A stretch of 64,000 bases of DNA from Artocarpus heterophyllus (Eukaryota; Streptophyta; Magnoliopsida; Rosales; Moraceae). The stretch is from contig CM046345.1 in NCBI GenBank assembly GCA_025403435.1, forward strand, positions 17,402,160 to 17,466,159. The letters run 5' to 3'. Positions 1 through 12,685 of this stretch are shown here, one piece after another; position 1 is the first letter of the stretch, and every line of letters begins with the position of its first letter. A program made the position numbers and the translations under genes. The notes beneath the pieces were generated by a model. It did no database searches and was not told the DNA's origin. It was given only the letters and a program-made list of their open reading frames with translations.

Positions 1-1412
1 CTATAATTTGACTTATCTAACTAGATAGACTAACAAAACCAAAATTTTATTTGAACAATTTATATGCCATTTAACAAAATGTATACAAACCAGACTTAGT
101 GCAGAAAGGGATAATGAATAATTATGAAGTTTCAAAACTAAGAATAAAATTATTTTGATATTTTGCTTCAATTCACTCCTTCAGGCAACAACACTTCAAA
201 TTATTGATTTGGAACAATTAAAAAGCAGAAACATAAAATAGAAATATTTACAAACTTTACATATGTGGATAGTGCAATGTCTGGCTTCCTTAAGCTTTCT
301 CCATAACCCATTTAATGAGCTTTGGGTTAGTAACTCCCAGACCAGTTGGTCTAAGGTACTAGGTGTTGAAGCACCTCTTAGAACTTACTTACTCGAGCTA
401 AAGATGCTACGAAACCAAACTTATCCAACTTTATCCATTACACACTTTATTTATTTACAATTTCTTTTTCTTTGTTTTTTTTTCTTCTTTTTTTTAATTA
501 TTATTTTTTTAATTTTGAAAATATTGTTGCCTTTAATTGTTCATCTTCACAAAATAACAAAACTCAAATATTCATAGCTTGGACTTACCATCACAATTAA
601 GCATTACAGTGTGTGTGTGAAAAGAATGGCTTACAAACACTTTGAAAAATAAACACATAAAAATGTTATATAAAACTAAAGTTTTGAAAGTGTACAAAAT
701 TAAATAATTCAAAGAATAGAAAAATAATATTACATTAATATGAAATTCAAAAATCAAAACAAAATAATAACACATTAATTACTAAGAAACTAATATTTAC
801 AAAACTTTTTTTTTATTTTTTTAAATTTTATGACTCACAAAAATAAAATAAATAAAGAACACACAAAATCTGGAGCGAAAAATAAAAAATATAGGCAAAA
901 ATCGAAAATTTTTGGCACAACACAACATTGAAGCACAATTTTTAAGCACAACCTTCTCCCCCCAACCTAGAATGTACATTATCCTAAATGTATAAAAGAA
1001 TAGCGAGAGCAGCAAAAATATTACCTGAATCAGCACAGCTGCAGAGATGAGCTGTGGTAAACTTGACAAACTAAAAACTAACAAAACACACAATAATATA
1101 TTACAAATTGGTTCTTTTAGAGACAGATTCCCTAGACTTCTTTTTTTTTTTTTTTGTTTCAAAAGTCCTAAATCATATTTTTACACAAATTCTTCAGAAT
1201 TCGTCTCAAGAGGCTGCAAATATAAAGTATTTACTAATCACAATTGGTTATAACCTCCTTAATCTCAGCTATTCTGCAAGAATTAATTTTGATATTTATT
1301 TTCAACTTTCAAAGTTTTTTTTATATGAGAAAATAAGCAAAAAAAAAATAAAAAAAAATAAGAAAACAAACAACAAAAATAAATATTTAAAAGAGAATAA
1401 ACAGAAAACTAC
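1..1412 (-). other. Noncoding 3' region of the Athila-type element
   Basis: AT-rich sequence downstream of the pol stop. No conserved protein is seen. The only landmark is a purine tract at about 949-967 (minus strand GGTTGGGGGGAGAAGG), similar to purine-rich tracts downstream of pol in Athila/Tat elements. A 113-codon minus-strand frame (821-1162) has hydrophobic runs, but these come from T-rich DNA and I do not call it an env-like gene. No match to the 5' LTR was found, so the 3' LTR must lie further left. Confidence 0.5.
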
Positions 1413-1982
1413 TCAGGGTTGATAAACTGGAGCCATAAGAGTGACTTCTTCGGGTTTAGTTATCTGTTCTATGTAGCTTTTCAATCTCTGGCCATTTACT
1501 TTGAGTATCCTTCCATCGGATAGATCTTCAATTTCAACAACACCATTAGGGAAAACCTGTTTCACAATATATGGACCTGTCCATCATGATTTTAACTTAC
1601 CAGGATGAAGGTGAAGACGAGATTCATAAAGATGAACTCGTTGATTTGGCTCAAAGTTCTTTCTCAGAATATGTTTGTCATGAAATGCTTCCATTTTTGC
1701 TTTGTAAATCCGTGAACTATTGTAAGTATCATTCCTTAATTCCTCAAGTTCAAAGAGTTGAAGCTTTCGTTCAATACCTACAGCACTAAGATCAAAGTTG
1801 AGAGCTTTAATAGCCCAATAAGCTTTATTTTCAAGTTCTACAGGTAAATGACAGGCTTTTCCAAAGACGAGCCTATAGGGAGACATTCCTAAAGGAGCTT
1901 TGTAAGTTGTACGGTATGCCCAGAGTGTATCTTGAAGACGTGAGGACCAATCTTTTTGATCAGGATTCACTGTTTTTTCCAA
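1413..1982 (-). pseudogene. Integrase C-terminal part of Athila-type pol
   Basis: Encodes the end of the integrase core (DTLWAYRTTYKAPLGMSPY, then FGKACHLPVELE) followed by the C-terminal domain. The frame is interrupted near 1584 by a stop just before the WTGPYIV segment, then continues to a TGA at 1413-1415. It is separated from the upstream integrase block by a stop within the QTNG..AELVNREI segment near 2014. Function in an intact element is joining of cDNA to host DNA; this copy is inactive. Confidence 0.82.
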
Positions 1983-2015
1983 AATTTGTTTGATCTCTCT
2001 ATTTACTAACTCAGC

Positions 2016-3134
2016 TTATCCATTTGTCTGTGGGTGATAGGCAGTCGAAACTTTATGAATCACACCGTACTTTCGCATCAAAGTTTCAAAAGAATAGTTG
2101 CAAAAATTTGTGCCTTGATCACTGATTATAGTACGTGGCATACCATACCTAGATAACACGTTTTCTTTCAAGAATTTTATAACAGTTGTATTATCATTAG
2201 TACGGTATGCTACGGCTTCAACCCATTTTGAAACATACTCCACAACAAGAAGAATGTATAAGTACCCAGAAGAAGGTGGAAAAGGTCCCATAAAGTCTAT
2301 TCCCCAGCAATCAAATATTTCAATTGCTATAATTGGGTTTAGAGGCATCATGTGACGACGAGATAGAGTACCTAACTTTTGACAATTTTCACAGGAACGA
2401 CAATAATGATAAGTGTCTTTGAACAAAGTGGGCCAATAAAGACCACATGGGAGGATCTTTGCAGCAGTTTTCTTGGCAGAAAAATGACCACCACATGCAT
2501 CAGTGCGACAAAATTTTAAGACATTATTCACTTCATCTTCAGGAATGCAACGTCTCATGATTTGATCACGACAATATTTGAAAAGGTACAGATCATCCCA
2601 GTAAAAGTTACGCACTTCAATCAAAAACTTTCTTTTGTCTTGCAAACCCCAAGTAGATGGAATTTCTCCAGTTGCCAAATAATTGACAATGTGTGCATAC
2701 CAAGGTAACTTGGTAACAGAGAACAGATGTTCATCAAGAAATTCATCATGAATTGGTGAACAATCGACAGAATCATTGACTTCTAAACGAGATAAGTGGT
2801 CAGCTATCACATTCTCAACCCCTTTCTTGTCCTTGATAGTTAAATCAAACTCTTGCAGAAGAAGGATCCACCTGATAAGTCGGGCTTTAGCATCCTTCTT
2901 AGAAAAGAGATACTTAAGGGCAGAATGATTAGTGAAAATGGTGATGGGTGAACCGATTAGGTATGAACAAAACTTATCAAGCGCAAATACTATAGCAAGT
3001 AATTCCTTTTCAGTGGTTGAGTAATTCATTTGAGCATTGTTCAAGGTTTTGCTTGCATAGTACACTACAAAAGGTTTTCCTTCCCTTCGTTGACCTAAGA
3101 CGGCTCCTACAGTGTAATTGCTTGCATCACACAT
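2016..3134 (-). pseudogene. RNase H and integrase core of Athila-type pol
   Basis: The longest open block of this element, 372 codons. The N-terminal third is RNase H: CDASNYTVGAVLGQ, TTEKELLAIVFALDKF, and FTNHSALKYL, where the usual aspartate of (Y/F)TDH is asparagine. It ends in IADHLSRLE. The integrase follows, with a zinc-binding region (GGHFSAKKTA..., CRSCENCQKLG) and core motifs GIDFMGPFPPS and ISDQGTNF. The frame stops after AYHPQTNG, just before the segment with the third catalytic acidic residue. The D-to-N change and the stop argue against activity. Confidence 0.88.
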
Positions 3135-3203
3135 GACTTCAAATGGTAGACTCTAATCAGGGGATTGCATGATAGGTGCAGAAGTTAACTTAGATATCAG
3201 TGT

Positions 3204-4600
3204 TCAGAAAGATTCTTCACATTCTTTTGTCCATTCAAACACAACATCTTTCAACAGGAGATTACACAGTGGTCTTGATATGGCTGAAAAATTTTGAATG
3301 AACCTCCTATAAAATCCAGCGTGTCCAAGAAAAGATCGAACATCTCTAACAGTCTTTGGAGTGGCCAAGTTTGAAATAAGCTCAATCTTAGCTGGATCAA
3401 CTTCAATTCCTCTTTCAGAGACAATGTGTCCAAGAACTATGCCAGATGGAACCATAAAATGGCATTTTTCTCAATTTAACACAAGGCCTTTTTCTTCACA
3501 TCTTTTCAAAACAGCTTCCAAGTAAGCAGACAAGTATCAAACGAATTACCAAAAACAGTCAAATCATCCATGAAAACTTCCATAATCTTCTCAACCATGT
3601 CACTGAAAATGCTTATCATGCATCTTTGAAATGTAGCTAGAGCGTTACAAAGTCAAAATGACATTCGTCGGAAAGCAAAAGTACCAAAAGGACATGTAAA
3701 TGTGGTCTTTTCCTGATCTTCTAATGCTATCTCTATCTGATAATATCCTAAATATCCATCTAGAAAGCAATCAAAAGGATGACCAGCTACACGTTCTAAG
3801 ATTTGATCGATGAATGGGAGTGGAAAATGGTCTTTTCGAGTGGCAGCATTTAATTTTCGATAATCAATGCACATTTGCCATCCAGTGACAACTCTTATGG
3901 GGACAAAATCTCCTTTTTCATTTGTTATCACAGTTACACCAGATTTCTTAGGAACAACTTGAGTTGGACTGACCCATTTGCTGTCCGCAATGGGGTAAAT
4001 GATACCAGCATTTAATAGTTTCAAAACTTAATTCCTCATGACTTCTTTCATTGTTAGGTTCAGTCTCCTTTGGGGATCTCTTTTTGGATTAACACCTTCT
4101 TCCAATTGAATGTGATGGGAGCAAATCAAGGGACTAATACCCTTGATATCAGCTATTGTCCAACCCAATGCTTTTTTATGATTACGCAACATGTTAATTA
4201 ACCGTCGCTCTTGTGATTCATCGAGTTTGGATGAAATGATAACAGGAAAAGATTCATCAGCTCCTCAGAATGCATGTTTTAGTCCTTCAGGAAGTTGGGC
4301 TAACTTAATTTTGGGATTTTCTTCAGTGAATGGTTTTGGCTTTTCTCCTTCTAGGAATAGCTTTTCAAAATGTGGTTGCCAAAACTTTGTTTCTTTGTCA
4401 AGTGAATGTTTAGGAATATCAGAAATGGGATTGGGATTTTCAAGATCAGGACTTTGGAAGATTTCTTCAAGCACATCGGTTCGCTTTTGAAATTCTTCAT
4501 GAACAACTTCATCAATGATTTCAGTGTAAGAACACTCATTATTGCTTTGAAATTGCTTCCCAATATGGAAAACATTCACTTCAAGAGTCATATTTCCAAA
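3204..4600 (-). pseudogene. Reverse transcriptase region of Athila-type pol
   Basis: Pieces in order on the minus strand: an N-terminal linker (4612-4265), a segment with SPLICSHHIQLEEGVNPK (about 4150-4070), the palm/fingers block (4024-3653) with MCIDYRKLNAATRKDHFP and DGYLGYYQI, the polymerase motif VFMDDL (near 3570), and the thumb/connection block (3455-3204) with FLGHAGFYRRFI. In-frame stops occur at the conserved PFGLCNA position (TTT TGA CTT near 3650) and elsewhere. Order and motifs are clear, but the enzyme cannot be produced. Confidence 0.85.
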
Positions 4601-4640
4601 AGAGATTTTCATGAGACCATTTCGACAATTGATGAGAGCA

Positions 4641-5111
4641 TTAGCCGTAGCTAAGAAAGGTCTTCCCGAGGATGATAGGAATTTTTGATTCTATATCCAC
4701 CTCAGTTTGAGTGTCTAAAATGAGAAAATCCACGGGATAATAAAACTTATCAACTTGTAACAAAACATCTTCAACTATCCCTCGTGGTTTCTTTATGGAT
4801 CGGTCTGCAAGTTGCAAGACCACAAATGTTGGCTTAATCTCTCCAAGGCCTAGTTGTGAGTAAATTGAATAGGGCATGAGGTTGACGCTCGCTCCTAAGT
4901 CTAACAAGGCTTGAGTGATTTCATGGGTTCCTATGTAACATGTGATTGTGGGACATCCAGGATCTTTGTACTTGATCGGTGCTCTTTGCTCAAGAATTGC
5001 ACTTAGTTGCTCAGTTAAGAACGCAGTCCTTGGGACATGATGTTTTCTTTTCACAGTGCACAAATCTCTTATCACTTTGGCATAAGCAGGCACTTGTTTG
5101 AGAATTTGCAA
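4641..5111 (-). pseudogene. Aspartic protease region of Athila-type element
   Basis: Contains the retroviral-type aspartyl protease signature ALLDLGASVNLMPYSIY, typical of Athila/Tat elements where DLGAS replaces DTGAS, and downstream the flap-to-end pattern PIILGKTFLSYG. It would process the Gag-Pol polyprotein. The 156-codon block is bounded by stops on both sides, so it is no longer fused to gag or RT. Confidence 0.83.
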
Positions 5112-5195
5112 AAGACGAAGATCGATTCAAACTTGCTTCAAATGTTTCAAGATGTGTTCACAATTTTCTGGTACTTTCCTAGTAGTTTGAAGAGC

Positions 5196-6605
5196 TTAAG
5201 GAAAAGGGACTTCTACTGGAAACTTATTCACTTCTTCTTCTTCTCTTTGAGGAACATCTTCTTCCTTACTCGTATCTATGGTGTTTGATTTTTCCAATGA
5301 TTTACCACTGCGAGTAGTAACATGACTAACCTCTTCATCCTTCTCTTCAGTGTTAGAGGTTTGTATCATGCTTTGTCCTTTAGAAATGACCAGAGCTTGA
5401 GATGAACATTTTTCATTCAATTTTGAAATTTCTTTTGTCATATGTGTTAAAGCAGCTTCAATGTTCTCACATGACTTGCTTTGTATCTCAATGAATGCTT
5501 GTAATGTTTCTTCAAGGGATTTGCTCGAGTGTAAATCATGTTGAGGAACATTTTCTCTTGAGTGCATTTCTTCTTCATTCCATTAATTTCCAAATGATTG
5601 CTCTTGATTTGAATTCCTCCTGTCGAAATTCAAGTTGTTTCTTCCATTAGGATTGAAAGTTTCAAGGGGAGTACAAGGCTTATGATTTGTCTTTAAGGCA
5701 TTACATTGTTTCTCATATTCTCCTATCACTTCCTGATAAACATGACAGTCCAGTGACTGTTGGTCGAACCTTTCATTCACAAAATTTGTTCCTTGTAGTT
5801 CAGCTTTTGTGACTGCATGACTTCCTTTCTCATTCTTTGCTTTGAGGATTTCTAATTCTCTTGTGAGGTTTTCAACTTGAACCCTAAGGTTGTAGCTATC
5901 CTCTTTCTTCAATTGATGAACTTCAGTTGATCGCGACTTATGAGAAACATCTAATTCGGCCCACAAATGAACTTTTTCAACAAATTCATCAAGAAATTCC
6001 TTGGCCTCTTCAGGATCCTTGTGTAAAAATTTTCCATTGCACATCACTTCCAGATATTGGCGATCATGACTTGTGAGTCCTTCGTAGAAAAAGCTGACAA
6101 GACGCCAATTCTCGTAACCATGGTGAGGACATTGACTTAACAAATCTTTGAATCTTTCCCATGCTTCGTAGAAATTTTCATGATCATTTTGGGAGAAAGT
6201 CAGAATTTGTTTCTTTAGATTATTGGTCTTTTGGTATGGAAAGTATTTGTTGAAGAAAGCAGATATCATGTCATTCCATGATTGAATGGATCAAGGTCTT
6301 AAAGAGTAAAGCCAACTTTTAGCTTTATCTTTCAGTGAGAAAGGGAAAATTTTCAATTTGATGGAATTAGCGATATCAGGGTGGCTATGAAAAGTGGCAA
6401 CAACTTCTTCAAATTCATGAATATGAACATAAGGATTTTTGCTTTCTAATCCAAAGAAGGTTGGTAAGAGTTGAATCATGCCAGGCTTAAAATCTTGTTG
6501 TGGAAGATTTCATGGAAACATAATACATGAAGGAGTTAAAGTGCGAGTCGAATGCATGAAATCTTTCATCAGCATTCTTTGAGGATTCTCACCCAGATTT
6601 TCCAT
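5196..6605 (-). pseudogene. gag of Athila-type element, with premature stops
   Basis: The likely start is the ATG at 6605-6603 (MENLGENPQRM). The frame is broken by TGA codons (near 6510, 6290 and 5583). Recognisable segments are KPGMIQLLPTFFGLE, PFSLKDKAKSWLYSLRP, AWERFKDLLSQCPHHGYENW and FFYEGLTSHDRQYLE, the retrotransposon gag fold of the Athila group. The C-terminal part (5567-5196) is glutamate- and serine-rich and has no visible zinc knuckle. It would form the virus-like particle; this copy cannot. Confidence 0.83.
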
Positions 6606-7380
6606 TGCAAACGAATTTGACAGAGTGGTCGACGAGGATGAAAAATGCGAAAAAGAGTTTGACAATTGTTCACTAGGGTTTCTTAAGTCTGAAGCCTTAA
6701 CAAATCGACTAAGTTTGAATCATTAACCCTAAGTGTCTCTTTTTTTTTTAATTTATTTTTGATTTTTTATTTTTTAACAAGGATAAAGAAAAATGCTAAG
6801 CTTTTCTTTATTCAGGGAGAATAAAGTAGTGAATGAAAAGCACTCGCCTGAGTTATTTTGTAGATCTTGAGAATTATATACTTTAAGAATGTTCCTAGGA
6901 AAGATTGGTGGGGCTAAGGCTCCTTAAAAACCAATCTCTTAGTCAGAGCAACGTTCCCGGAATGACTGGTGTTGGAAAAGTTTCCAAAATTAACCGACTA
7001 TGGGAATGGTATCTGAACCAGTACCAGCATCCAAACAGAACTTCCTCAAAGGATACTCTTCACAAAACCACAATTTATTTTATGAAAATCCTAACTCTAA
7101 AATTTTATGATGTTTTATTTCTAAGGCAAAAACTTAAATCTAAACCTAAAACTAACAAAATAAATATTTTACAAAGAAAAGGAAAGAAAATAAATTTTTA
7201 TGACTTTTTTTTTTATTTTTTTATGAATAGTAAACAGTGTGTGAATAGTGACATGAATAGTAACTTGTGAATAGTAGCCTACTTAATTAAATATTCAAAC
7301 TAAAACAACAATATTTACAAGATAAGGACAAAGTACTTACCTGGTTTCCTGCTTAATTTAGCAATCTGATAAAGTAATAA
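6606..7380 (-). other. 5' leader between PBS and gag of Athila-type element
   Basis: AT-rich untranslated leader, about 775 bp, with poly-T and poly-A runs (6738-6775, 7205-7225). A plus-strand frame at 6905-7270 has no similarity I recognise and is taken as chance. Confidence 0.6.
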
Positions 7381-7402
7381 CACCTCTTTGACAACGGCGC
7401 CA
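7381..7402 (-). other. Primer binding site, tRNA-Asp type
   Basis: On the minus strand it begins TGGCGCCGTTGTC, complementary to the 3' end of plant tRNA-Asp, the usual primer of Athila elements. It lies 4 bp inside the LTR end (7407) and so fixes the orientation and the LTR boundary. Confidence 0.88.
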
Positions 7403-7406
7403 GATT

Positions 7407-9563
7407 TGATGGTCATGCCCAAAATATGTTTCTTCTTTAAACGACGGACGTATGTAATATAGAAAAGTTGTCGTATCCACAGGGAGATGAAAATTTGTAC
7501 CTCGACAAATTGATAAAAATAAACATTCAAAAGGACAAGCACTTTTTTCAGAGCTAAGTTTAAAATGAAAGAAATATTTTTGTGGTTTTTATCTCAAATT
7601 TTAATTCAAAAGAAATGAAATTAAAACGGTGAAGCTTGGAGAATCCCTTGTATGTTTTGCAACTGATATGGAATTTCAACTTTAATTAATAATTATCCAA
7701 AGTATTTAATTTATTATATCTTATCTCATTAATTGCAAGCACATTTTACTAATTATATAGGTCAACCTAAATCGACAATATAGCAAGCCATAATGCAGTA
7801 AGGGTCTTCCTATAAGAACTAGCAAAATAATTATTGGTGTACTAATTATGAAAATTATAACAATTGTCACTCAATTATAATTAACATAACTAGAGGATAG
7901 AAAAGATAATAACAAATCAAAATTAATATATTTTAGTGGAATAAATTTTTACATTAACTCCGGCAGCACTTCGTCTTATGAAATATCTAGAATCGATAAT
8001 ATAACAAGTCATACTACAGTAAAAGACATTCCATAAAATTAAGCATTATTTTGTTATTATTAATATTAACTATGCAACACAATTAAATTACATAAAGAAA
8101 GCATGACTGAATTTATGTAAAAATTGACAGCATAACAACAGTAATAATAATTATTGGAAATATAAAGATATAATTTATTCCACAAAAATATAAACATTAC
8201 CACATAGATATGGAGTTAAAATCCATACCAAGATACTATGCATACAAGATCATCTCTCTGCCTCACCAGACACTCTACTCTAATTTAAGCATTATTTTAT
8301 TATTATTTATTACCTAAGAAGATACTGCTGAGTCTAACTCAGCAGTAAGGAAAGGAAAGGGAAAAGAGGGCCAAAGGCCCAAAGGGGATGATTCAACTGA
8401 GGTAAATGCCTCAGTATTTATAGGCATTGAGAGTTACTATTTGCGGTATGTAATTATCATTTTCCCTGTTGAAAGTTGACAAATTCGGATCAAATTGATC
8501 CTTTTTCTCCTCCTTTTCTTCTTCGCGCTGGCCCTTCTTCAATGCGTGAGAATCTCGCTGAGATTCTGTGCCTCTTGGCAGCTGGGGGCATGGTTATGGG
8601 ACGATCTGGTCCGTTGAAGGCGCGATCCGAGGGTCTGGATACTCCCGCGAAAATGGGTCCAGGTGGGGCCGCGTGGCCAAGAGAGAAGACCATCGTATCA
8701 GTCTTGGTAATCCAATCCAATGGCTGAGAGAACGGTTACATGTGAACACGACCGCACGCGAGCAGACACATCCCGAGATGCTCTCTGACTCGCCTGCGGC
8801 TTTGTCGCAAGCGCCAGTCGCATAACGACACGTGGACCGCACTACTGCAATCGGCTGATGCAATGGATGACGTTTTGACACGCGTCCCTTCTCTAGAAGG
8901 TTGAGATTGTTTGGGCAGATCATCCAAGGGCCAAAAAATTGCCACGTGTCCCATTAATTTCAAATTTGAATTTTGTTTATCTTCTTGATGCATTTGATGT
9001 CCGATTTTATCCGTTTTGGTATCGTTTTGCTCCGTTTTTCCTCTAGATTTCAAATCTAAAAATCACAAACACACTAATATTAATTATTTTACAAACATAA
9101 TATTTACAAAAATATTAAAAATATTTATTTTACATTAAAACATACAAAAATAAATAAAAACTCCTAAAATTTTCAGTCTCTTACGGTTTGACACAGATAT
9201 AATTTTCATGACTTGAAAATATTTTTAGAAATTACTAAAAATATAATAAGACATATTTAAGAAAACTTAAAACATACTATCCAATACTCTAAAACTCAAA
9301 ATAAAATAACCGTATTACTTTTACGGTTTTGACTATTTACAGACTAGACACTTATTTAACACACCAAAATGACTCTAAAAATTACTAACAATTCTATTAA
9401 ACATAAAAACACACTAAAAACACATTTTTAAACATATTTACACACTAAGACACAAAAACACTTATTATCTCACAAATGCTATTAATTAGAGGATTTAATG
9501 AGAAATAAAAGCATAAATAAATGATTTAAGTCTTAAAAAATGTACACTTTTACAGTCTCATCA
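7407..9563 (-). repeat. 5' LTR of the Athila-type element (2157 bp)
   Basis: Bounded on the minus strand by TGATG... at 9563 and ...CATCA at 7407, a 5-bp inverted terminal repeat next to the PBS. The 9563 end was confirmed by alignment with a second LTR of the family starting at 54125 (both TGAT(G/A)AGAC(T/C)GTAAAA...). The GC-richer central part (8480-9000) has chance ORFs only. Confidence 0.85.
8415..8422 (-). promoter_or_regulatory. TATA box of Athila-type LTR
   Basis: Minus-strand TATAAATA about 1.14 kb from the LTR start. The related LTR at 54125 has TATAAAA at nearly the same offset (55255), supporting a conserved U3 promoter. Confidence 0.6.
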
Positions 9564-10792
9564 TATAACAATCGTTTTATCAATTTTATCCATAATTTAT
9601 AATTGCTACATAGAGGTGTACAATAATAAATCATGCTAAAATAATTTATTCATTCGGAAATCTAACCCGGTACATGATAAAATCCCTTCCTAGGGGTCAG
9701 AACCACTATGTACTACCTATGGACCAACGATGAAGGCCCTAGGTCCCCTCTTTGAAAACCTTTTCTCACTCAATATTTTAAAATTTAAGGTTTTATGTTA
9801 ACAAGCATGAATAATTTTTAATGAGCGGCACTCCATATTCTATATAGCATGTTATCAACATATGTAGTAAATCATATTATAATACAGACAAGCAAAGTAA
9901 CATGCAAAGCTACAAGAAAAATAATAAATAGTCGTAATATCATGGTTCCATAGTAGAGAAAAGAAAATAAAGATTACAAAAGATCAATCGAAATACATTA
10001 TCAATTCTTCATCATGTATCCTTTTGTTGTATCTTTATTCATGTGGTATCCGTCATCTATTCTTCAATCTCTCATAGATCAAAAAGGTTTATTTTTTTGG
10101 TCATTATAAAATTTCATGTCTCCCAAAATTATCTCAAAAATAAAATAAAAAACTACCCCAAAAAACGCATCATTTTTTAAAGCTGTATGCCCTACTGCTG
10201 GCTAGCCGAACTTTTAGATTGGCCTGTTGGTTTGCGACCATCGACCTATCGACCCAGAAAGTTCGGCCTACCAACCGGTGCTGAAACAACTTTTTTCCAG
10301 AAATAGTGAAAAAAAAATTTTTAAGTAGTTTTTAAATTTTATTTTCAACAATTCAAAAACATAAAAATTTATAAATATAGAAAAACAATAGAACTCCAAT
10401 CATCTCCATCTTCTAGATCTATCTTTACTTTGAATAATTATTTTTATACATATTTTACAAATTAAAATTAAAATAATAAATCCTAGATGGTGATGATAGA
10501 CCGCTATCAAATTACATGAAAAACTTTGATACAAATTCTAATTTCTAAGGAACCATATCCGTCAAAAATTTAATTAATTAAAATGATAAATAAAAAGTTA
10601 ATTAACCATAATTAATTAATAAACATTCACCTTATTATCTCATTACAACATTTAATTATGTAAAAACTCTAGAGTGCCAACTCTCTAAAAAATTAAATTT
10701 AAACATAGGAGAGAATATGATCACATAATCCATGTATATAACATGATCACAAACCTATAAAATCAACGTAAAAACAAAGCTCTGATACTAAT
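9564..10792. other. AT-rich DNA with diverged LTR-like debris
   Basis: No gene seen. At 9660-9760 a block around acccggtacatgataaaatc resembles the CACCGTAGTGG...GACCTGCC region of the Tekay-like LTRs in this window, and at 10200-10275 three or four degenerate copies of a tcggcctaccgaa-type motif occur. This suggests an old related LTR fragment, but boundaries were not found. Confidence 0.35.
10779..10790 (-). other. Primer binding site, initiator tRNA-Met type (one mismatch)
   Basis: Minus strand TAGTATCAGAGC against the usual TGGTATCAGAGC, 2 bp inside the LTR terminus at 10793. It shows that the neighbouring LTR belongs to a minus-strand element whose body (to the left) is lost or unrecognisable. 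Confidence 0.65.
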
Positions 10793-12685
10793 TGTTAGAA
10801 AATAATATGCAGCGGAATTTTAAGGATTTTGAATTGGAGTATTTTACAAAACAAAAGTTTGACATGCTAAATACATGAATTAATTATTGATCTTACATAC
10901 CTCTTTTGTACACTGAAAGCAGCATGAATCCGTGAAGAGAAGAAAGTAACAAAAGAACCTTAACCAACTGGTTTTTTTTGCTATTCTCTATCCACCATTG
11001 GAGTGTAAGCGGTCGCACATCATACAGCTTTTCCTCTAGTGACTCTCCTTCCAACCACTTGAGAATACCTAGAGCTAAGTTTCTTGATGTTGAACAATAG
11101 CTCTTAGGGAATTTTAGAGTTTGTCTTACTAGAGTACTCACTCTATACTTCTTAAATGATCTAAATAACAAAGAAAACTCACCCTATTTATAGTGGTCAA
11201 ATTTGGGGTTAAACCTTATTAGATTAGGCCTCAAAATTTGAGTTGGGATCAACTTCTGATGAAAAATATATAAAAACACGTATACTGATTATCGCATGTT
11301 TGGCATGCCGATCTAGGAGATCGGCCTGTCAAACTTACTCCATCGGCCTACCGACCGTTCGATAACTTGAAATTCTTAGAATATCTTATTTTTACTTAGG
11401 AATCTAAGATAGAACCTCAGTTTTAATTCAAATAACCCGATAGAGAAGTTATCTGATTAAAACAGTCATATGTAGATAATGCCATAGTAAATAAAATATT
11501 ATCTAAATAATTCAACATGTTTATCTTGAACTAATTCACAAAATTAATTCAACCGATAAATTAACATGAATTATTAAATCCACTCTTATCGAATTTCAAC
11601 CAATCTAATAATTTAACATAAGTCACCAATATACAAGAAAAACACGTTATATCATTACAGAATTTATTATGAGCTAGCAAAAGGGATCTGATAGACATAT
11701 ATATATCAAGCTCCTATAATTATAAAATATAATATTTGAGATACATATTTTATAATTATCAACTCTAACGCTACTCCATTAAAATTATAGAGCTGCACTC
11801 TTGAACTATATAAAATTACAAAGCTTTAATAAATAAGCTAATCGTCCATGACATATCATAATGTGTCACATCCCTATAGGATATTTATGATCAACTTAAG
11901 GATAAATTTCATCTTACCTTTTTGATAATTTTTATCTTACGTTCCATTATCTTACTATTAGAATACTGACTATTCATAAATAGCATACGTATCCAAATGC
12001 TTGAGTACTCTAGTCTTCCAATTATAGGATAATACATATAAAAGAATATCATTAACTCTACAAAAGAGCTATGAATTCCATATCTATAATTAACGAGTAT
12101 ATGTCAATCAAAAATCATATCTCTAACGTATCGGTACACGTACTATCATAAAATCAGGATGTCACTTTTGATATATCAAAAGACGTAAGTCAAGAATATA
12201 GGCCCATTAGTCATTTTAGGATTAAGACACGACACATATGATTGTCTAAAGTGAATTAAATTAAACAAACAAAATTATTAACCAAATCAATTCATCTTTT
12301 TGTCCTAATCTAATACATCGTCACCCATGATAATGCATTAGTGTTTCTACTTGTGGAGTCCTACTCTGATGACCAAAACAAGCCATCTTCTGTTAGAGAT
12401 AAAGACAACATAATAATCTTAGCATGAATAAAGCGCTCAACTTTATTCCCTCGATTGTGAATCTTATCATTTAAGATTCATGTCTTCTGCATAATATGTT
12501 CATCATATGCACGATCGTAAAGGTTTAGACCAATAGTTTTAGACTTTTGTTTTCTTATCATACATTCAACAGAAATAAACATAAAGAGGACAACTTTTGG
12601 TATATGAATAATAAATACTCTTTATTAATAAAATGTCTCCAAAAACTTATTACAATATTTAGTCCTTAGGGCACTATGTCTAACA
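10793..12685 (-). repeat. LTR of an unassigned, possibly copia-type, element (1893 bp)
   Basis: Perfect 6-bp terminal inverted repeat TGTTAG...CTAACA beside a tRNA-Met PBS. An internal TATA box lies at 11185-11192. No pol fragment remains, so the superfamily is inferred only from LTR style and PBS. It contains two palindromic tcggcct-type motifs (11308-11352). Confidence 0.7.
11185..11192 (-). promoter_or_regulatory. TATA box of the 10793-12685 LTR
   Basis: Minus-strand CTATAAATAGGGTG context, a textbook plant TATA box, in the LTR part that would be the U3/R boundary. Confidence 0.6.

Larger units (their letters stand above)
1..9563 (-). mobile_element. Athila-type Ty3/gypsy LTR retrotransposon, decayed; 3' LTR off-window
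   Basis: Read on the minus strand the order is 5' LTR (9563-7407), PBS, leader, gag, protease, RT, RNase H, integrase, then a long noncoding 3' region to the window edge. The tRNA-Asp-type PBS, the DLGAS protease motif, the gag type and the absence of a chromodomain fit the Athila group. Premature stops in gag, RT and integrase show that it is dead. The flank after 9563 starts tataa, a possible target duplication that cannot be tested because the other end is outside the window. Confidence 0.88.

Noticed and set aside
821..1162. env-like ORF of the Athila element
   Set aside because: Hydrophobicity comes from T-rich DNA; no start context or recognisable env features, and the frame includes the purine tract region.
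8476..9053. Cluster of overlapping ORFs on both strands
   Set aside because: They lie in the GC-richer part of the Athila-type LTR and overlap in several frames, as expected by chance.
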